A stretch of 64,000 nt of DNA from an uncultured Anaerolineales bacterium (GTDB taxonomy: Bacteria > Chloroflexota > Anaerolineae > Anaerolineales > UBA6663), in assembly GCA_937952305.1 (NCBI GenBank), contig CALFZO010000116.1, forward strand, positions 62,001 to 126,000, read 5' to 3'. Shown piece by piece: positions 9,114-23,017 of the stretch. How positions within the stretch are numbered: position 1 is the first letter of the stretch; each line of letters starts with the position of its first letter. The position numbers and the translations under genes were made by a program. The notes under the pieces were generated by a model. It saw only the letters and a program-made list of their open reading frames with translations, had not been told where the DNA came from and ran no database searches.

Positions 9114-10484
9114 ATGAAGACACTGAACCTGATCCTGGCAGCGCTGCTGCTGGCCGGCTGCGCGCCGGCCGCCGCCACACCGGAACCGATCTTCACGCTC
9201 GTGCCCACCCGCTCCCCGGTCCCGGCCACGGCCACGCCGGCCGCCGTCACGGCCGCCCCGCCGACGTTCACGGCGGCCCCGCCGCCCACTGCGACGCCGG
9301 CGGAGACGGGCGGCGGCGAACCCGGCGCCCTGGCCACGGTGGCGCCCGAAGGCCCGGCCATCGCGCACCTGGCCGCCGGCCAGGCCATCACGGTCACGGC
9401 GCTGGACATGCTGGATACCGCCGCCGGCTGGGCGGTGGCGGAGACCCTCGGCGATGCCGACGACCGGCTGCTCACGACGGCCGACGGCGGCCGGACCTGG
9501 CGCGACGTTACGCCGCCGCAGCCCGTCGATGGCGCGCTGGCGTTGGGCCAGGGGATCACGTTCGAGGCCCTGGACACCACCACCGCCTGGGCCGTCTTCT
9601 ACGATCGCACTGCCGGCCCGCTTGGCGCCACGCCCTTCGTCTGGCGCACGGTCGATGGCGGCCAGACCTGGCAGCCCAGCGCGCCGCTGGAGGCCGCCGA
9701 CGCCGAGTTGTTCTCGCCGTCCGACCTGGCCTTCACCAGCCGCACCGAGGGCTGGCTGCTGGCGCATGTCGGCGCCGGCATGATGCACGACTATGTGATG
9801 GTGTTCGCCACCCGTGACGGCGGCCTGAGCTGGGACCGCACCGTGGATCCGTTTGACACGACCGAGACGAGCTTGTGGCAGAGCTGCGGCAAGACCGGCC
9901 TGGCTTTCGCCGACGCGCAGACCGGCTGGGTCACCGGCGACTGCGGCGGCGTCCAGCCGGGCGCGCCCTACCTGTTCAAGACCGGGGATGGCGGCCTGAC
10001 CTGGTCCTTTGTGGAACTGCCCGGGCCGGAAGATCGGCCGGACCTGTATCAGATCGAGACCAACGCCTGCGGCGTGCAGGCGCCGCTGTTTGTGCAGGGC
10101 CCGGCCGTGGTGCTGGCGGTCACCTGCCAGGACTACAACGCCAACACCTCCCTGGCCTACCTGTATCGCAGCGCCGACGGCGGCGCCGCCTGGGTCACCG
10201 AACCGCTCGGGCAGGGCTTCGCGGCCGCGAACTTTCTGAGCCCCGAGGTCGGCTGGGTGCTGGCGCCGGCCGCGGCTGACCCGGTGCAGAGCACGCTGAC
10301 ACAGACGCTGGACGGCGGCCAGAGCCTGAACGCGGTGAAACAGCTCAACTGGACGGGCCCCCTGGATTTCGTCGACGCCCAGACCGGCTGGGCGGTGGCG
10401 CGGGCCGGCGAGGCCCTGGCCCTGGTGCAGACCACGGACGGCGGCCGGACCTGGACGGTGGTGACGCCGCAGGTGGCGCCGTGA
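9114..10484 (+). CDS. lipoprotein with Ycf48/BNR-type beta-propeller
   Basis: 456 residues beginning MKTLNLILAALLLAGC, a signal peptide with a lipobox (LAGC), so it is probably anchored to a membrane outside the cytoplasm. A Pro/Thr/Ala-rich linker (about residues 20-75) precedes repeated Asp-box-like motifs: TADGGRTW, TVDGGQTW, TRDGGLSW, KTGDGGLTW, QTTDGGRTW. These make a BNR/Ycf48-like propeller. Ycf48 assists photosystem II assembly in cyanobacteria, but outside phototrophs the family is a general protein-binding propeller. Catalytic sialidase residues were not seen. It starts 16 bases after the MOSC gene, with a weak GAGGAG-type site (cgaggagtg). Confidence 0.85.
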   Translation: MKTLNLILAALLLAGCAPAAATPEPIFTLVPTRSPVPATATPAAVTAAPPTFTAAPPPTATPAETGGGEPGALATVAPEGPAIAHLAAGQAITVTALDMLDTAAGWAVAETLGDADDRLLTTADGGRTWRDVTPPQPVDGALALGQGITFEALDTTTAWAVFYDRTAGPLGATPFVWRTVDGGQTWQPSAPLEAADAELFSPSDLAFTSRTEGWLLAHVGAGMMHDYVMVFATRDGGLSWDRTVDPFDTTETSLWQSCGKTGLAFADAQTGWVTGDCGGVQPGAPYLFKTGDGGLTWSFVELPGPEDRPDLYQIETNACGVQAPLFVQGPAVVLAVTCQDYNANTSLAYLYRSADGGAAWVTEPLGQGFAAANFLSPEVGWVLAPAAADPVQSTLTQTLDGGQSLNAVKQLNWTGPLDFVDAQTGWAVARAGEALALVQTTDGGRTWTVVTPQVAP

Positions 10485-10503
10485 CGGCCGGCGCTTGACA
10501 GCG

Positions 10504-10512
10504 ATGCTAAAA
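10504..10512 (+). promoter_or_regulatory. extended -10 box TGC-TAAAAT
   Basis: TGCTAAAAT lies 20 bases after the propeller gene stop. A TTGACA at 10495 is too close to serve as its -35. It could drive the structured region that follows. Confidence 0.45.
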
Positions 10513-10518
10513 TAGCGG

Positions 10519-10674
10519 CATGTTCACGATCTATTTCCAGTCGTCTATGTACATGCGTGGCCTGCCGCGACGTGGCCGGCGCCGAGGCGCCGTCTCACGC
10601 TCGGGTTGGTGACGCACGCCCCGTCCCGCCAACCCACGGCCCTACAACCGCCAGCCTCGGCTGGCGGTTTTTTT
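10519..10674 (+). ncRNA. candidate structured RNA ending in an intrinsic terminator
   Basis: No ORF explains this stretch. A closing stem TGCGT (10554-10558) with ACGCA (10612-10616) could enclose a GGCC/GGCC helix, a CGGCGCC/GGCGCCG hairpin and a CTCAC/GTGAC-type arm, giving a branched fold. The terminator at 10648-10674 follows. The downstream metG has its own -10 at 10825, so this looks like an independent short transcript rather than the metG leader. It does not match T-box, SAM, 6S, SRP or RNase P signatures that I know. The fold was read by eye. Confidence 0.35.
10648..10674 (+). terminator. Rho-independent terminator
   Basis: CCGCCAGCC (10648-10656) pairs with GGCTGGCGG (10659-10667) and is followed by seven T (10668-10674). 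It ends either the propeller-gene transcript or the candidate small RNA. Confidence 0.85.
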
Positions 10675-10824
10675 GTGCCGGCGCGGCGTTCGCGCAGCAC
10701 CCCGAAGGGCCGCGCCAGGCCACTCCCAGGCGAAGACGCCTGGGAGGCTTCGGCGGCCTCAAGCCGCCCGAGGGCGGGCGCGCAGCGCCCCAAAACCCAG
10801 CGGAAGGCCGGTCCGAGATCAGGG
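10675..10824. other. non-coding stretch with strong hairpin
   Basis: No gene was recognised. A perfect 10-bp stem (10723-10732 with 10737-10746, loop AAGA) and a smaller GCGGC/GCCGC hairpin follow the terminator. The role is unknown; it may belong to an intergenic repeat. Confidence 0.4.
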
Positions 10825-10830
10825 TACAAT
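10825..10830 (+). promoter_or_regulatory. -10 box TACAAT of metG
   Basis: TACAAT lies 22 bases before the metG ATG, and an AGGAGA ribosome-binding site follows at 10842. No convincing -35 was seen. Confidence 0.5.
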
Positions 10831-10852
10831 CCGGCCGCCATAGGAGAGACCC

Positions 10853-12631
<1,779 letters not shown>

Positions 12632-12654
12632 CCAGCGCCGCTCACTCGACCGAT

Positions 12655-12682
12655 TTCAAACGCACGCCCTCGCGCGTTTGAA
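12655..12682 (+). repeat. inverted repeat downstream of metG
   Basis: TTCAAACGC (12655-12663) and GCGTTTGAA (12674-12682) can form a stem with a 10-base loop. No T-run follows. It is probably part of the metG 3' end, ahead of the main terminator. Confidence 0.5.
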
Positions 12683-12710
12683 GATCAACCTGATCGCGAA
12701 TCAAGTTTGA

Positions 12711-12744
12711 AAGGCCGGGTTCAGCCGCCCGGCCTTTTTATTTT
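12711..12744 (+). terminator. metG: Rho-independent terminator of metG
   Basis: AAGGCCGGG (12711-12719) pairs with CCCGGCCTT (12728-12736), followed by a T-rich run. Confidence 0.85.
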
Positions 12745-12836
12745 GCCGACTTTGTTCAATGCGTGTCTGAACGGCGCCGGGCTTCGCGCCTGCGAGGGTA
12801 GGACTTTTTTCCGAGGCGCCAAGCTTGTACTGCTCG

Positions 12837-12865
12837 TTGATTACCCGTTATGGGCATGCTATAGT
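12837..12865 (+). promoter_or_regulatory. sigma-70-like promoter of the GH13 gene
   Basis: TTGATT (12837-12842), a 17-base spacer ending in TGC, then TATAGT (12860-12865). It leaves a 5' leader of about 130 bases before the ATG at 13005, in which I see no clear structure. Confidence 0.75.
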
Positions 12866-13004
12866 GAATTAGCACCACCCGCACCTCAGCCGTTCGTTCG
12901 ACATCTGACTCAACTGCATATCACGCGATTGCGCGCGTACCACCTCGCTAATCCGGCGGCCATACCTCTGGCCGCTTATTTCGCACCGATGAGGAGACAC
13001 TCCT

Positions 13005-17237
<4,233 letters not shown>

Positions 17238-17262
17238 AATCCGTTGCTCGATCCTTAACGCC

Positions 17263-17297
17263 AAGGGCGGGCCCGACGAGGCCCGCCCTTTTGCTTG
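17263..17297 (+). terminator. terminator of the GH13 gene
   Basis: A perfect 10-bp stem (17263-17272 with 17281-17290) is followed by TTGCTT. It lies 26 bases after the GH13 stop. Confidence 0.8.
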
Positions 17298-17680
17298 TAT
17301 GACCCAATCTGATTAAGGCAACCGGCCCAGGCCACCACAGGAACAGGCCGGCCTGGACAATGACGCCCGTTGGGCCACCCGCCATTCCGGCGAACCATGG
17401 CCCCTGAAGCGGGGCGAAGTGGGAGCCAGAATCCAAGCGATTCCACCATGATCTGGACCCCGGCTTCCGCCGGGGTGACCCCAGCTCCAGGAAAGGGTTT
17501 GAGTCGTCCCGAGCTAAGGGCTACTCCTTCCCGGCAGCGGGACGACTGTCTCCGTTTTGGCCGAGTCTAGACTCCGGCTGGCGCTAGAGTGACGCCAACC
17601 GGAGCGGAAAGTACGATCACGGTGGCGAACAGACCGACTTCAGCGGGCCTACCCAGTAAGTTTGGTCACGCCCTCTTCGT
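17298..17680. other. non-coding gap with REP-like palindrome at 17454-17483
   Basis: No gene was recognised in these 383 bases. The stretch around 17454-17483 has the arms ACCCCGGC and GCCGGGGT flanking TTCC, a layout like the dispersed TGGA...GTGA palindromes seen in many genomes. The rest looks like unconstrained spacer between the amylase terminator and the convergent sigma-factor gene. Confidence 0.45.
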
Positions 17681-19021
17681 TTACTTCGCCGGCGGCGGCA
17701 CGCCGAATTCCGGCCCGGGCGCCGACAGCCAGATCCATTCCACCTCAGCCGGCAGTTGGGCGCTGGCCGCCCGATCCCGCTCGGCCTCGGTGTTCAGGTG
17801 CTGAGTGAGAGCCTCCGCCGGCACCCCCGCCTCCGCCAGGACGGCAGTGTCAACCAACACGGGGACGCCCAACCGCAGCGCCAGGTTCAGGGCGTCGCTC
17901 GGGCGGGCGTCGACCTCCGTGATGCGGCCGCCGGCCTGGACCCACAACGTGGCGTAGAAGACCTTGTCCCGCAGCCGGCTGACGGCCACGCGCTCCACCC
18001 GGCTTCCGGAGGCCTCCAGCAGGCGCGCCATCAGCTCGTAGGTGAGCGGCCGCGGCGCGGTGCCGCCGGTGAGCTGCCACTTGAGCATCTGGCCTTCGGA
18101 CGGCCCGATCCAGATCGGCAGCACGCGGCTGCCGGCGCGCTCCTGCAAGACCACGACGAATTGGCCCGGCCCCGGCGGGGGCAGCGGCACGCGCACCGGC
18201 TCGGCGCCGGGGGCGGGGCCGGCCCGGCCGGCCGCTTCCAGCACGTCCGGCGGCGAGGGCGGCGGCGGCGGCACCGGGATCTGGAAAGGCGTGGCCGGCT
18301 CTCCGGCCGTCGGCGGGGCATCGCGCCGGGCGCTGTACAGATACACGATGTCCGGCGCCTGCCCGGCGCCCGGCCTGGGCACGCGCATCAGCACGTCCTG
18401 CACCTTCATCTCGATCACCGTCGCCTCCTTGAGTCCCCGTCTCTCGGCTGTTGGTTCCAGCTCGCCCAGCAGTGCTGCGCGCAGGCGTTCGCGGGCGCGG
18501 TGCAAACGCGCCTTCACCGTGCCCAACGGCGCGCCGGCCAATAGCCCGATCTCGCTCAGCGTCAGGCCGTCCAGGTAGTGCAGCCGCAGCACGGATTGCT
18601 GCTCGGGCGGCAGATCGGCCAGCGCCCGCATGACCCGGGCGTGCAGCTCACGCAACTCGTAGACAGCCTCCGGCGAGGGCAGCAGCTCGTCCGCCGTGAA
18701 GCCCGCGGCCACGCGCCCGCCGTCCCAATCCTCCCAGGCGACCACGGCGCGGCGCGCGCGCAGCCGCATCCGGGCCAGGTTCAGGGCGATGCCGGCCAGC
18801 CAGGCGCCGAAGCGGTCCGGCGCGCGCAGACGCGCCAGCCCCAACACCGCCTGCAGGCAGGCTTCCTGGACCACATCGTCGGCCTCGGCTGAGTCCTCGA
18901 GCAGCCGGAACGCCAGGCGCCAGGCCATGAGCCGGTGACGTTCCAGCAGCGCACCCAGCGCCGCTTTGACGCCGGCCAGGGCCTGCCGCACCAACTCTGA
19001 GTCACGCGCGCTCTGGTTCAT
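17681..19021 (-). CDS. ECF sigma factor fused to bifunctional nuclease (DUF151) domain
   Basis: 446 residues from the ATG at 19021 (MNQSARDSEL), chosen because a reverse-strand TATAAT lies 9 bases upstream. Residues about 15-100 are sigma region 2 (DDVVQEA and DRFGAWLAGIALNLARM). Residues about 125-185 are region 4 (LPPEQQSVLRLHYLDG, then GTVKARLHRARERL). A linker with a polyproline run (about 245-260) leads to a DUF151/BFN domain (about 202-415) with ERAGSRVLPIWIGPSEGQ and ARPSDALNLALR. ECF factors redirect RNA polymerase; BFN proteins are nucleases known from plants and bacteria. No anti-sigma gene is adjacent, so the C-terminal domain may control the sigma part. A second start may exist inside the ORF (18418). 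Confidence 0.88.
   Translation of the reverse strand: MNQSARDSELVRQALAGVKAALGALLERHRLMAWRLAFRLLEDSAEADDVVQEACLQAVLGLARLRAPDRFGAWLAGIALNLARMRLRARRAVVAWEDWDGGRVAAGFTADELLPSPEAVYELRELHARVMRALADLPPEQQSVLRLHYLDGLTLSEIGLLAGAPLGTVKARLHRARERLRAALLGELEPTAERRGLKEATVIEMKVQDVLMRVPRPGAGQAPDIVYLYSARRDAPPTAGEPATPFQIPVPPPPPSPPDVLEAAGRAGPAPGAEPVRVPLPPPGPGQFVVVLQERAGSRVLPIWIGPSEGQMLKWQLTGGTAPRPLTYELMARLLEASGSRVERVAVSRLRDKVFYATLWVQAGGRITEVDARPSDALNLALRLGVPVLVDTAVLAEAGVPAEALTQHLNTEAERDRAASAQLPAEVEWIWLSAPGPEFGVPPPAK
18418..18430 (-). promoter_or_regulatory. internal ribosome-binding site and GTG start inside the sigma-nuclease ORF
   Basis: On the minus strand AAGGAGG (18430-18424) is followed after 5 bases by an in-frame GTG (18418-18416) that begins VIEMKVQDVLM, exactly where stand-alone DUF151 proteins begin. 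This could give a separate 245-residue nuclease (17681-18418) from the same ORF. Confidence 0.55.
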
Positions 19022-19030
19022 CCGTCTTGC

Positions 19031-19036
19031 ATTATA
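19031..19036 (-). promoter_or_regulatory. -10 box TATAAT of the sigma-nuclease gene, leaderless
   Basis: A reverse-strand TATAAT ends 9 bases before the ATG at 19021. No ribosome-binding site fits between, so the mRNA is probably leaderless. It is divergent from the promoter at 19076. Confidence 0.65.
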
Positions 19037-19072
19037 GTTGCGCCCAGTCTGCCAAAGGTTGCACCCGCCGGG

Positions 19073-19081
19073 TGCTATAAT
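19073..19081 (+). promoter_or_regulatory. extended -10 box TGC-TATAAT
   Basis: TGCTATAAT ends 13 bases before the ATG at 19095. The same TGCTATAATC...GCGCTCG layout recurs at 28088 ahead of mtnA. Confidence 0.65.
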
Positions 19082-19094
19082 CCGCGCTCGCCGT

Positions 19095-20447
19095 ATGACC
19101 CAATCCATCCCGCCTCTCCTGGGAGACCCGGAACGCCGCGTCGTCGCTCCTCGCGCGCTCCGCCTCATCCTGCTGGTCTATCTCGCCCTCGGCGCGCAGT
19201 ACGCGCTGCTGACCCCGGCCTGGCAGGTGCCGGATGAGCCCGCGCACTACAACGTCATCGCCCAGATCGCGGCTACCGGCCAACTGCCGCGGCTGGAGCC
19301 CGGCGATTACGACCAGGCCTATCTGGAGCGCCTGACAGCCGAGCGCTTCCCGCCGGAGCTGCCGCTCGCCCGCGTCCAGTACCAGGACTATCAGCCGCCG
19401 CTGTATTACCTGCTGGCGACGCCGCTCTTCTGGCTGTCCGGCGGCGCGCTCACGGCGCTGCGCCTGCTGTCGGTGGCGCTCGGCGCCGGCGCGCTGGTTT
19501 TCGCCTACCTGGCCCTGCGCGCGCTGACCGGGCCGGCCAGTGGGCTGCCCGTCATCGCCGCCGGCTTCATCGCTTTCGTGCCCCAGCACTTGGCCATGCT
19601 GGCCGGCGTCAACAATGACTCGCTGGCCGAGCTGTGGGTGGCGTTGGGGCTGTGGCTGCTGATCGGCGAGAGCGTGAACGACCGCCCGCCGTTGGGTCCG
19701 TGGGCGGCGGGCGTGGTGCTGGGCCTGGCTTTCCTCACCAAGGTCTGGGCCTACGTCCTGGCGCCGGCGGCGTTGGTGCTGGTGGGATGGCGCTGGCAGC
19801 GGGCCGGCTGGCGGACCGCCGCGGGGCGGGCGGCGCAGATCTTCCTGCCGGCGCTGCTGATCGGGGCGCTCTATTGGGGCCGCAACTGGTTCGTGTGCGG
19901 GCCGCTGGATTTCGTCTGCGGCCAGTGGCACAACCAGGTGGTGCTGGGCCAGCCGCGCACCACGGAATGGCTGGCGCGCTATGGCTGGAGCGGCTACCTG
20001 GAGCAGTTCACGCGCACGACGTTCCAATCCTTCTGGGGCCAGTTCGGATGGATGGGGGTGGTGATGGACCAGCGCGTCTACGCGGCCTTGCTGGCCTTCA
20101 CGCTGGCCCTGGCGGCCGGCCTGGGGCTGGCCTGGGCGCGCCGGCGCGCCAGCCTGACGCCGGCCCAGCGCGCCGGGTTGGCCGTGCTCGCCACTGTCGC
20201 CGCCGTCACGGCCGGGCTCTACCTTTACTACAACGCGACCTTTGTCCAGTTTCAGGGGCGCTACCTGTTCGTGGCGCTCGTCCCCTTGGGGCTGGCGGCC
20301 GCCGTCAGCCTGCAGGCCTGGGGCGACCTGGCCCAGACGCTGGCGCGGCGCCCGATCGCGGGGTTGGTGCCGCTCGGCGCCTTGCTGGCGCTGGCGGCCT
20401 TGTGCCTGTTGGCACTCTATCGATTTATCCTGCCCGCCCTGACCTGA
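19095..20447 (+). CDS. polytopic GT-C-like membrane protein (DUF2142/GT39-like)
   Basis: 450 residues. The ATG at 19095 was preferred because the promoter -10 box lies only 13 bases before it. About ten hydrophobic segments are present. The first periplasmic loop holds VPDEPAHYNVI, an acidic loop-1 motif like the catalytic Asp/Glu of GT-C glycosyltransferases, followed by QPPLYYLLATP, as in DUF2142 and dolichyl-phosphate-mannose transferase-like proteins. It probably transfers a sugar from a lipid-linked donor at the membrane, but acceptor and donor are unknown. There is no glycan cluster around it. Confidence 0.78.
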   Translation: MTQSIPPLLGDPERRVVAPRALRLILLVYLALGAQYALLTPAWQVPDEPAHYNVIAQIAATGQLPRLEPGDYDQAYLERLTAERFPPELPLARVQYQDYQPPLYYLLATPLFWLSGGALTALRLLSVALGAGALVFAYLALRALTGPASGLPVIAAGFIAFVPQHLAMLAGVNNDSLAELWVALGLWLLIGESVNDRPPLGPWAAGVVLGLAFLTKVWAYVLAPAALVLVGWRWQRAGWRTAAGRAAQIFLPALLIGALYWGRNWFVCGPLDFVCGQWHNQVVLGQPRTTEWLARYGWSGYLEQFTRTTFQSFWGQFGWMGVVMDQRVYAALLAFTLALAAGLGLAWARRRASLTPAQRAGLAVLATVAAVTAGLYLYYNATFVQFQGRYLFVALVPLGLAAAVSLQAWGDLAQTLARRPIAGLVPLGALLALAALCLLALYRFILPALT

Positions 20448-20456
20448 GCGGCCGGC

Positions 20457-20711
20457 CTACGCGGCCAGCCGGTCTTCCGACGCCATGACGATCCGCCAGC
20501 CCGTCTCGGCGGCGTAGGCCAGCTCGTACACGCGCTCGCGCACGGTCATCACCAGCGTGTGCCGCCGGCCGCTCTCGTCCGTCCACTGCCGGCCCTGGCT
20601 GATCACGGGCCAGCGCCGCCCCTGCCAGGTAAAACTGCGCACCTGGACCCGCCCGTCGGCGTCAAAGCGCGCCTCCACTTCCGTCGGTTCGTTCAGCGAT
20701 TGCCGTCCCAC
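20457..20711 (-). CDS. small conserved-looking protein, function unknown
   Basis: 84 residues from a GTG start at 20711, 14 bases after the sbcC stop, with an AGGAGG site at good spacing. It is rich in aromatic and charged residues (FTWQGRRWPVISQGRQW, then ELAYAAETGWRIV), which suggests a small beta-barrel or SH3-like fold. The pattern recalls DUF6504-type proteins found next to DNA-repair genes, but I am not certain of that. It is the last gene of the probable ung-sbcDC operon, so a link to DNA metabolism is possible. Confidence 0.7.
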   Translation of the reverse strand: MGRQSLNEPTEVEARFDADGRVQVRSFTWQGRRWPVISQGRQWTDESGRRHTLVMTVRERVYELAYAAETGWRIVMASEDRLAA

Positions 20712-20725
20712 CGCGCCTCCTCGCC

Positions 20726-22990
20726 TCAGCCCAGGGCGATCTCTGAACCCTGCGGCGTCTTGGTGATTTCGATCCGGGCCGGGAAAGCGTCTTTCAGTTC
20801 GTCGATGTGGGTGACCACCAGGATCCGGTCGAAGTCGTCCTGGACGGCATTGATGGCCTCCACCAGCCGCTCGCGGCCGACGCCGTCGAGGACGCCGAAC
20901 CCTTCGTCGATGATCAGCGTGTGCAGTTGGGTGCCGGCCCGGCGCGCCAAGAGCTGGCTGAGCGCGATGCGGATGGCGAAATTGACGCGGAAGGCCTCGC
21001 CGCCCGAGTACAGCTCGTAAGCGCGCGTCCCGAGCTCGTCGGCGATTTCGATGTCGAGCGTCTCGCGCACGTCGCCGGCCTGGGTCTCCTTCTGCATCTT
21101 GAAGCGCACGGTCATGCGCCCGTCCGTGATGCGGCCGAGCAGTTGGTTGGCGGCCGCCTCGATCTCGGGCACGGCGGCCTCGATCATCATGGCCGGCACG
21201 CCCTTCTTGCCGAAAGCCTCGCGCAATTCCTCGTACAGGCCGCGCGCCTCGGCCAGCTGCTGGCGCTCGGCGCGCTTGGCCTCGCGCTGCTGGGCCTGGC
21301 CGTCCAGGGCGCGCAGCTTCTGGTCGGCGGCGCCCAGGCGGGCCTTCACCAGCGTGTCCTCCTGGCGCAGCTGGTCCAGGGCGCGCTGGCGGGCGTCGGC
21401 GTCGCGCAGCAGGGCGCGCTGGCCGGCCGCCTCGGCCTCCAAAGCCGCGCGCTGTTTCTGGTCGGCCTCCACCGTCGCGCTCCAGCGGGCGCGCCGCTCC
21501 AGCAGCCCGGCGATGCGCTCCTGGGCGGCGCCGGCCTGCTCCAGGGCCGAGCGCAGTTCGGCCAGCTTCTGCAGCAGCGTCGGCTTCTCGCGCAGCCCGG
21601 CCGCGAAGGTCTGCAGATCACGGTCCATGCGCGCCTGCTCGTCGGTGAGCGTCTTCAACTGCAGCTGGTTCTGGCGGTAGGCGTCGCGCCGCGCGTCGAT
21701 GGCGGCGTTTAGCTCGGCCACGGCCGCAGCCCGGCGCTCGTCGATCTCAGTTGCTTGCGCCTGGCTGGCCGCCGCGCGCGCCTCCGCCTCGGCCATCAGG
21801 TCCGTAATCAGTTTCTGGCGCTGCTCAGCGCTGAGCGGCTGGCCGCAGGTGGGGCAGAGCGCTTCGGTGGCGGTCTGCAAGCTGGCCACGCGCCGCTTGA
21901 GCTTATCGTCGTCCAGGCGGGCGGCCTCCAGCGCGCGTGTGCGGGCCTGTGCGGCCTCCGCCTCAGCCGCGCCGATGCGGCGCTTCAGCGTCTCGGCCTC
22001 GGCCTGGGCGGACTCGTTCTGGCCGCGCAGCGTCCCGACGAGTTCGGCATTCACGCGGCGCGCTTCGGTCAGCCGGTCGCGCTCGGCCTCGTCCGCGTCC
22101 AGCTCGCGCAGGCGGCGCTCGGCGGCGGCGATGTCACGCGCCAGCGCGGCCGTGTCCGCGCGGCTTTGGGCCTCGCGCAGGTCGGCGTCCAGGGCCGCGA
22201 TCTCGCGCTCGGCATCGCGCCCGCGCCGCGTCAGATCGTCGATCTGGCGCTGCACGGTCACCAGGGCCTGGCGGGCGGCCTCGATCCGGGCCCAGTCGGC
22301 CTCGGCCTGGCGCAGCCGCTCGCCGACCTCGATCACGCGCGTCTGGGCCTGGCTCAGCTCGCGCTCGTAATCCGGGCGGCGCGCCAGCTCGGCCTCGATC
22401 TCGGCCAGCACGGCGTCCACGCCGGCCAGTTGGCTGTCCACGCCGCGGATCCTGTGCTTGGCGCGGTCCTCGTACTTCTCCCACTCCTGCAGCCCCAGGA
22501 TGTCGGCCAGCACCTGCTTGCGCTCGGCCGGCTTCTTGCCCGTGAATTCATCGGCCTGGCCCTGCAGCAGGCAGGCTGAGTTGACGAAGGTCTCGTAAGT
22601 GAGCCGCAGCAGGCGCGTGAGCTTGTCCTGCGTCTTGGGGATGGTCGGCTCGGCGATGCTCGTCCACTTGGCCTGCTCGTTCTGCGCTTGCAGGTCCAGC
22701 ACGCTGCCGGCGGCGCGGCCGGCGCGTTTGGCGCGGATGACGCGGTACACCTGCGCGCCGAGCGCGAACGTCAGCTCCACGCGCATCTCGGTCTGGCCCT
22801 GGTGGACGAGTTCATCGTCGCGTTTGGCGCGCGCGCGCCCCCACAGCGCCCAGGTGATGGCGTCCAGCAGGGACGACTTGCCGGCGCCGTTCTCGCCGGT
22901 GAGCACGGCCACGTGCAGGCCGGTGAAGTCCAGCGGAGCCGGCTGGCGGTAAGCCAGGAAATTCTTAAGCTCGAGACGAAGAGGCACCAT
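20726..22990 (-). CDS. sbcC: SbcC/Rad50-type SMC ATPase (exonuclease subunit C)
   Basis: 754 residues. Walker A GENGAGKSS lies near residues 33-41. Two long coiled-coil arms (about 180-370 and 400-610) flank a zinc hook CPTCGQ near 378. The C-terminal ABC signature is YSGGEAFRVNFAI, and Walker B is LHTLIIDEGFG. SbcC pairs with SbcD to process hairpins and double-strand break ends. It is shorter than E. coli SbcC (about 1050) but similar to other compact SbcC-type SMC proteins. SbcD is encoded upstream, separated by a phosphatase gene, which is not the usual order. The start at 22990 follows the phosphatase stop by 27 bases. Confidence 0.93.
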   Translation of the reverse strand: MVPLRLELKNFLAYRQPAPLDFTGLHVAVLTGENGAGKSSLLDAITWALWGRARAKRDDELVHQGQTEMRVELTFALGAQVYRVIRAKRAGRAAGSVLDLQAQNEQAKWTSIAEPTIPKTQDKLTRLLRLTYETFVNSACLLQGQADEFTGKKPAERKQVLADILGLQEWEKYEDRAKHRIRGVDSQLAGVDAVLAEIEAELARRPDYERELSQAQTRVIEVGERLRQAEADWARIEAARQALVTVQRQIDDLTRRGRDAEREIAALDADLREAQSRADTAALARDIAAAERRLRELDADEAERDRLTEARRVNAELVGTLRGQNESAQAEAETLKRRIGAAEAEAAQARTRALEAARLDDDKLKRRVASLQTATEALCPTCGQPLSAEQRQKLITDLMAEAEARAAASQAQATEIDERRAAAVAELNAAIDARRDAYRQNQLQLKTLTDEQARMDRDLQTFAAGLREKPTLLQKLAELRSALEQAGAAQERIAGLLERRARWSATVEADQKQRAALEAEAAGQRALLRDADARQRALDQLRQEDTLVKARLGAADQKLRALDGQAQQREAKRAERQQLAEARGLYEELREAFGKKGVPAMMIEAAVPEIEAAANQLLGRITDGRMTVRFKMQKETQAGDVRETLDIEIADELGTRAYELYSGGEAFRVNFAIRIALSQLLARRAGTQLHTLIIDEGFGVLDGVGRERLVEAINAVQDDFDRILVVTHIDELKDAFPARIEITKTPQGSEIALG

Positions 22991-23017
22991 AGGCGAACCA
23001 GAGTGGGCGCCGCGCGG

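Noticed and set aside
10495..10512. TTGACA at 10495 as -35 for TAAAAT at 10507
   Set aside because: The spacer is only 6 bases, too short for a sigma-70 promoter. Only the extended -10 was kept.
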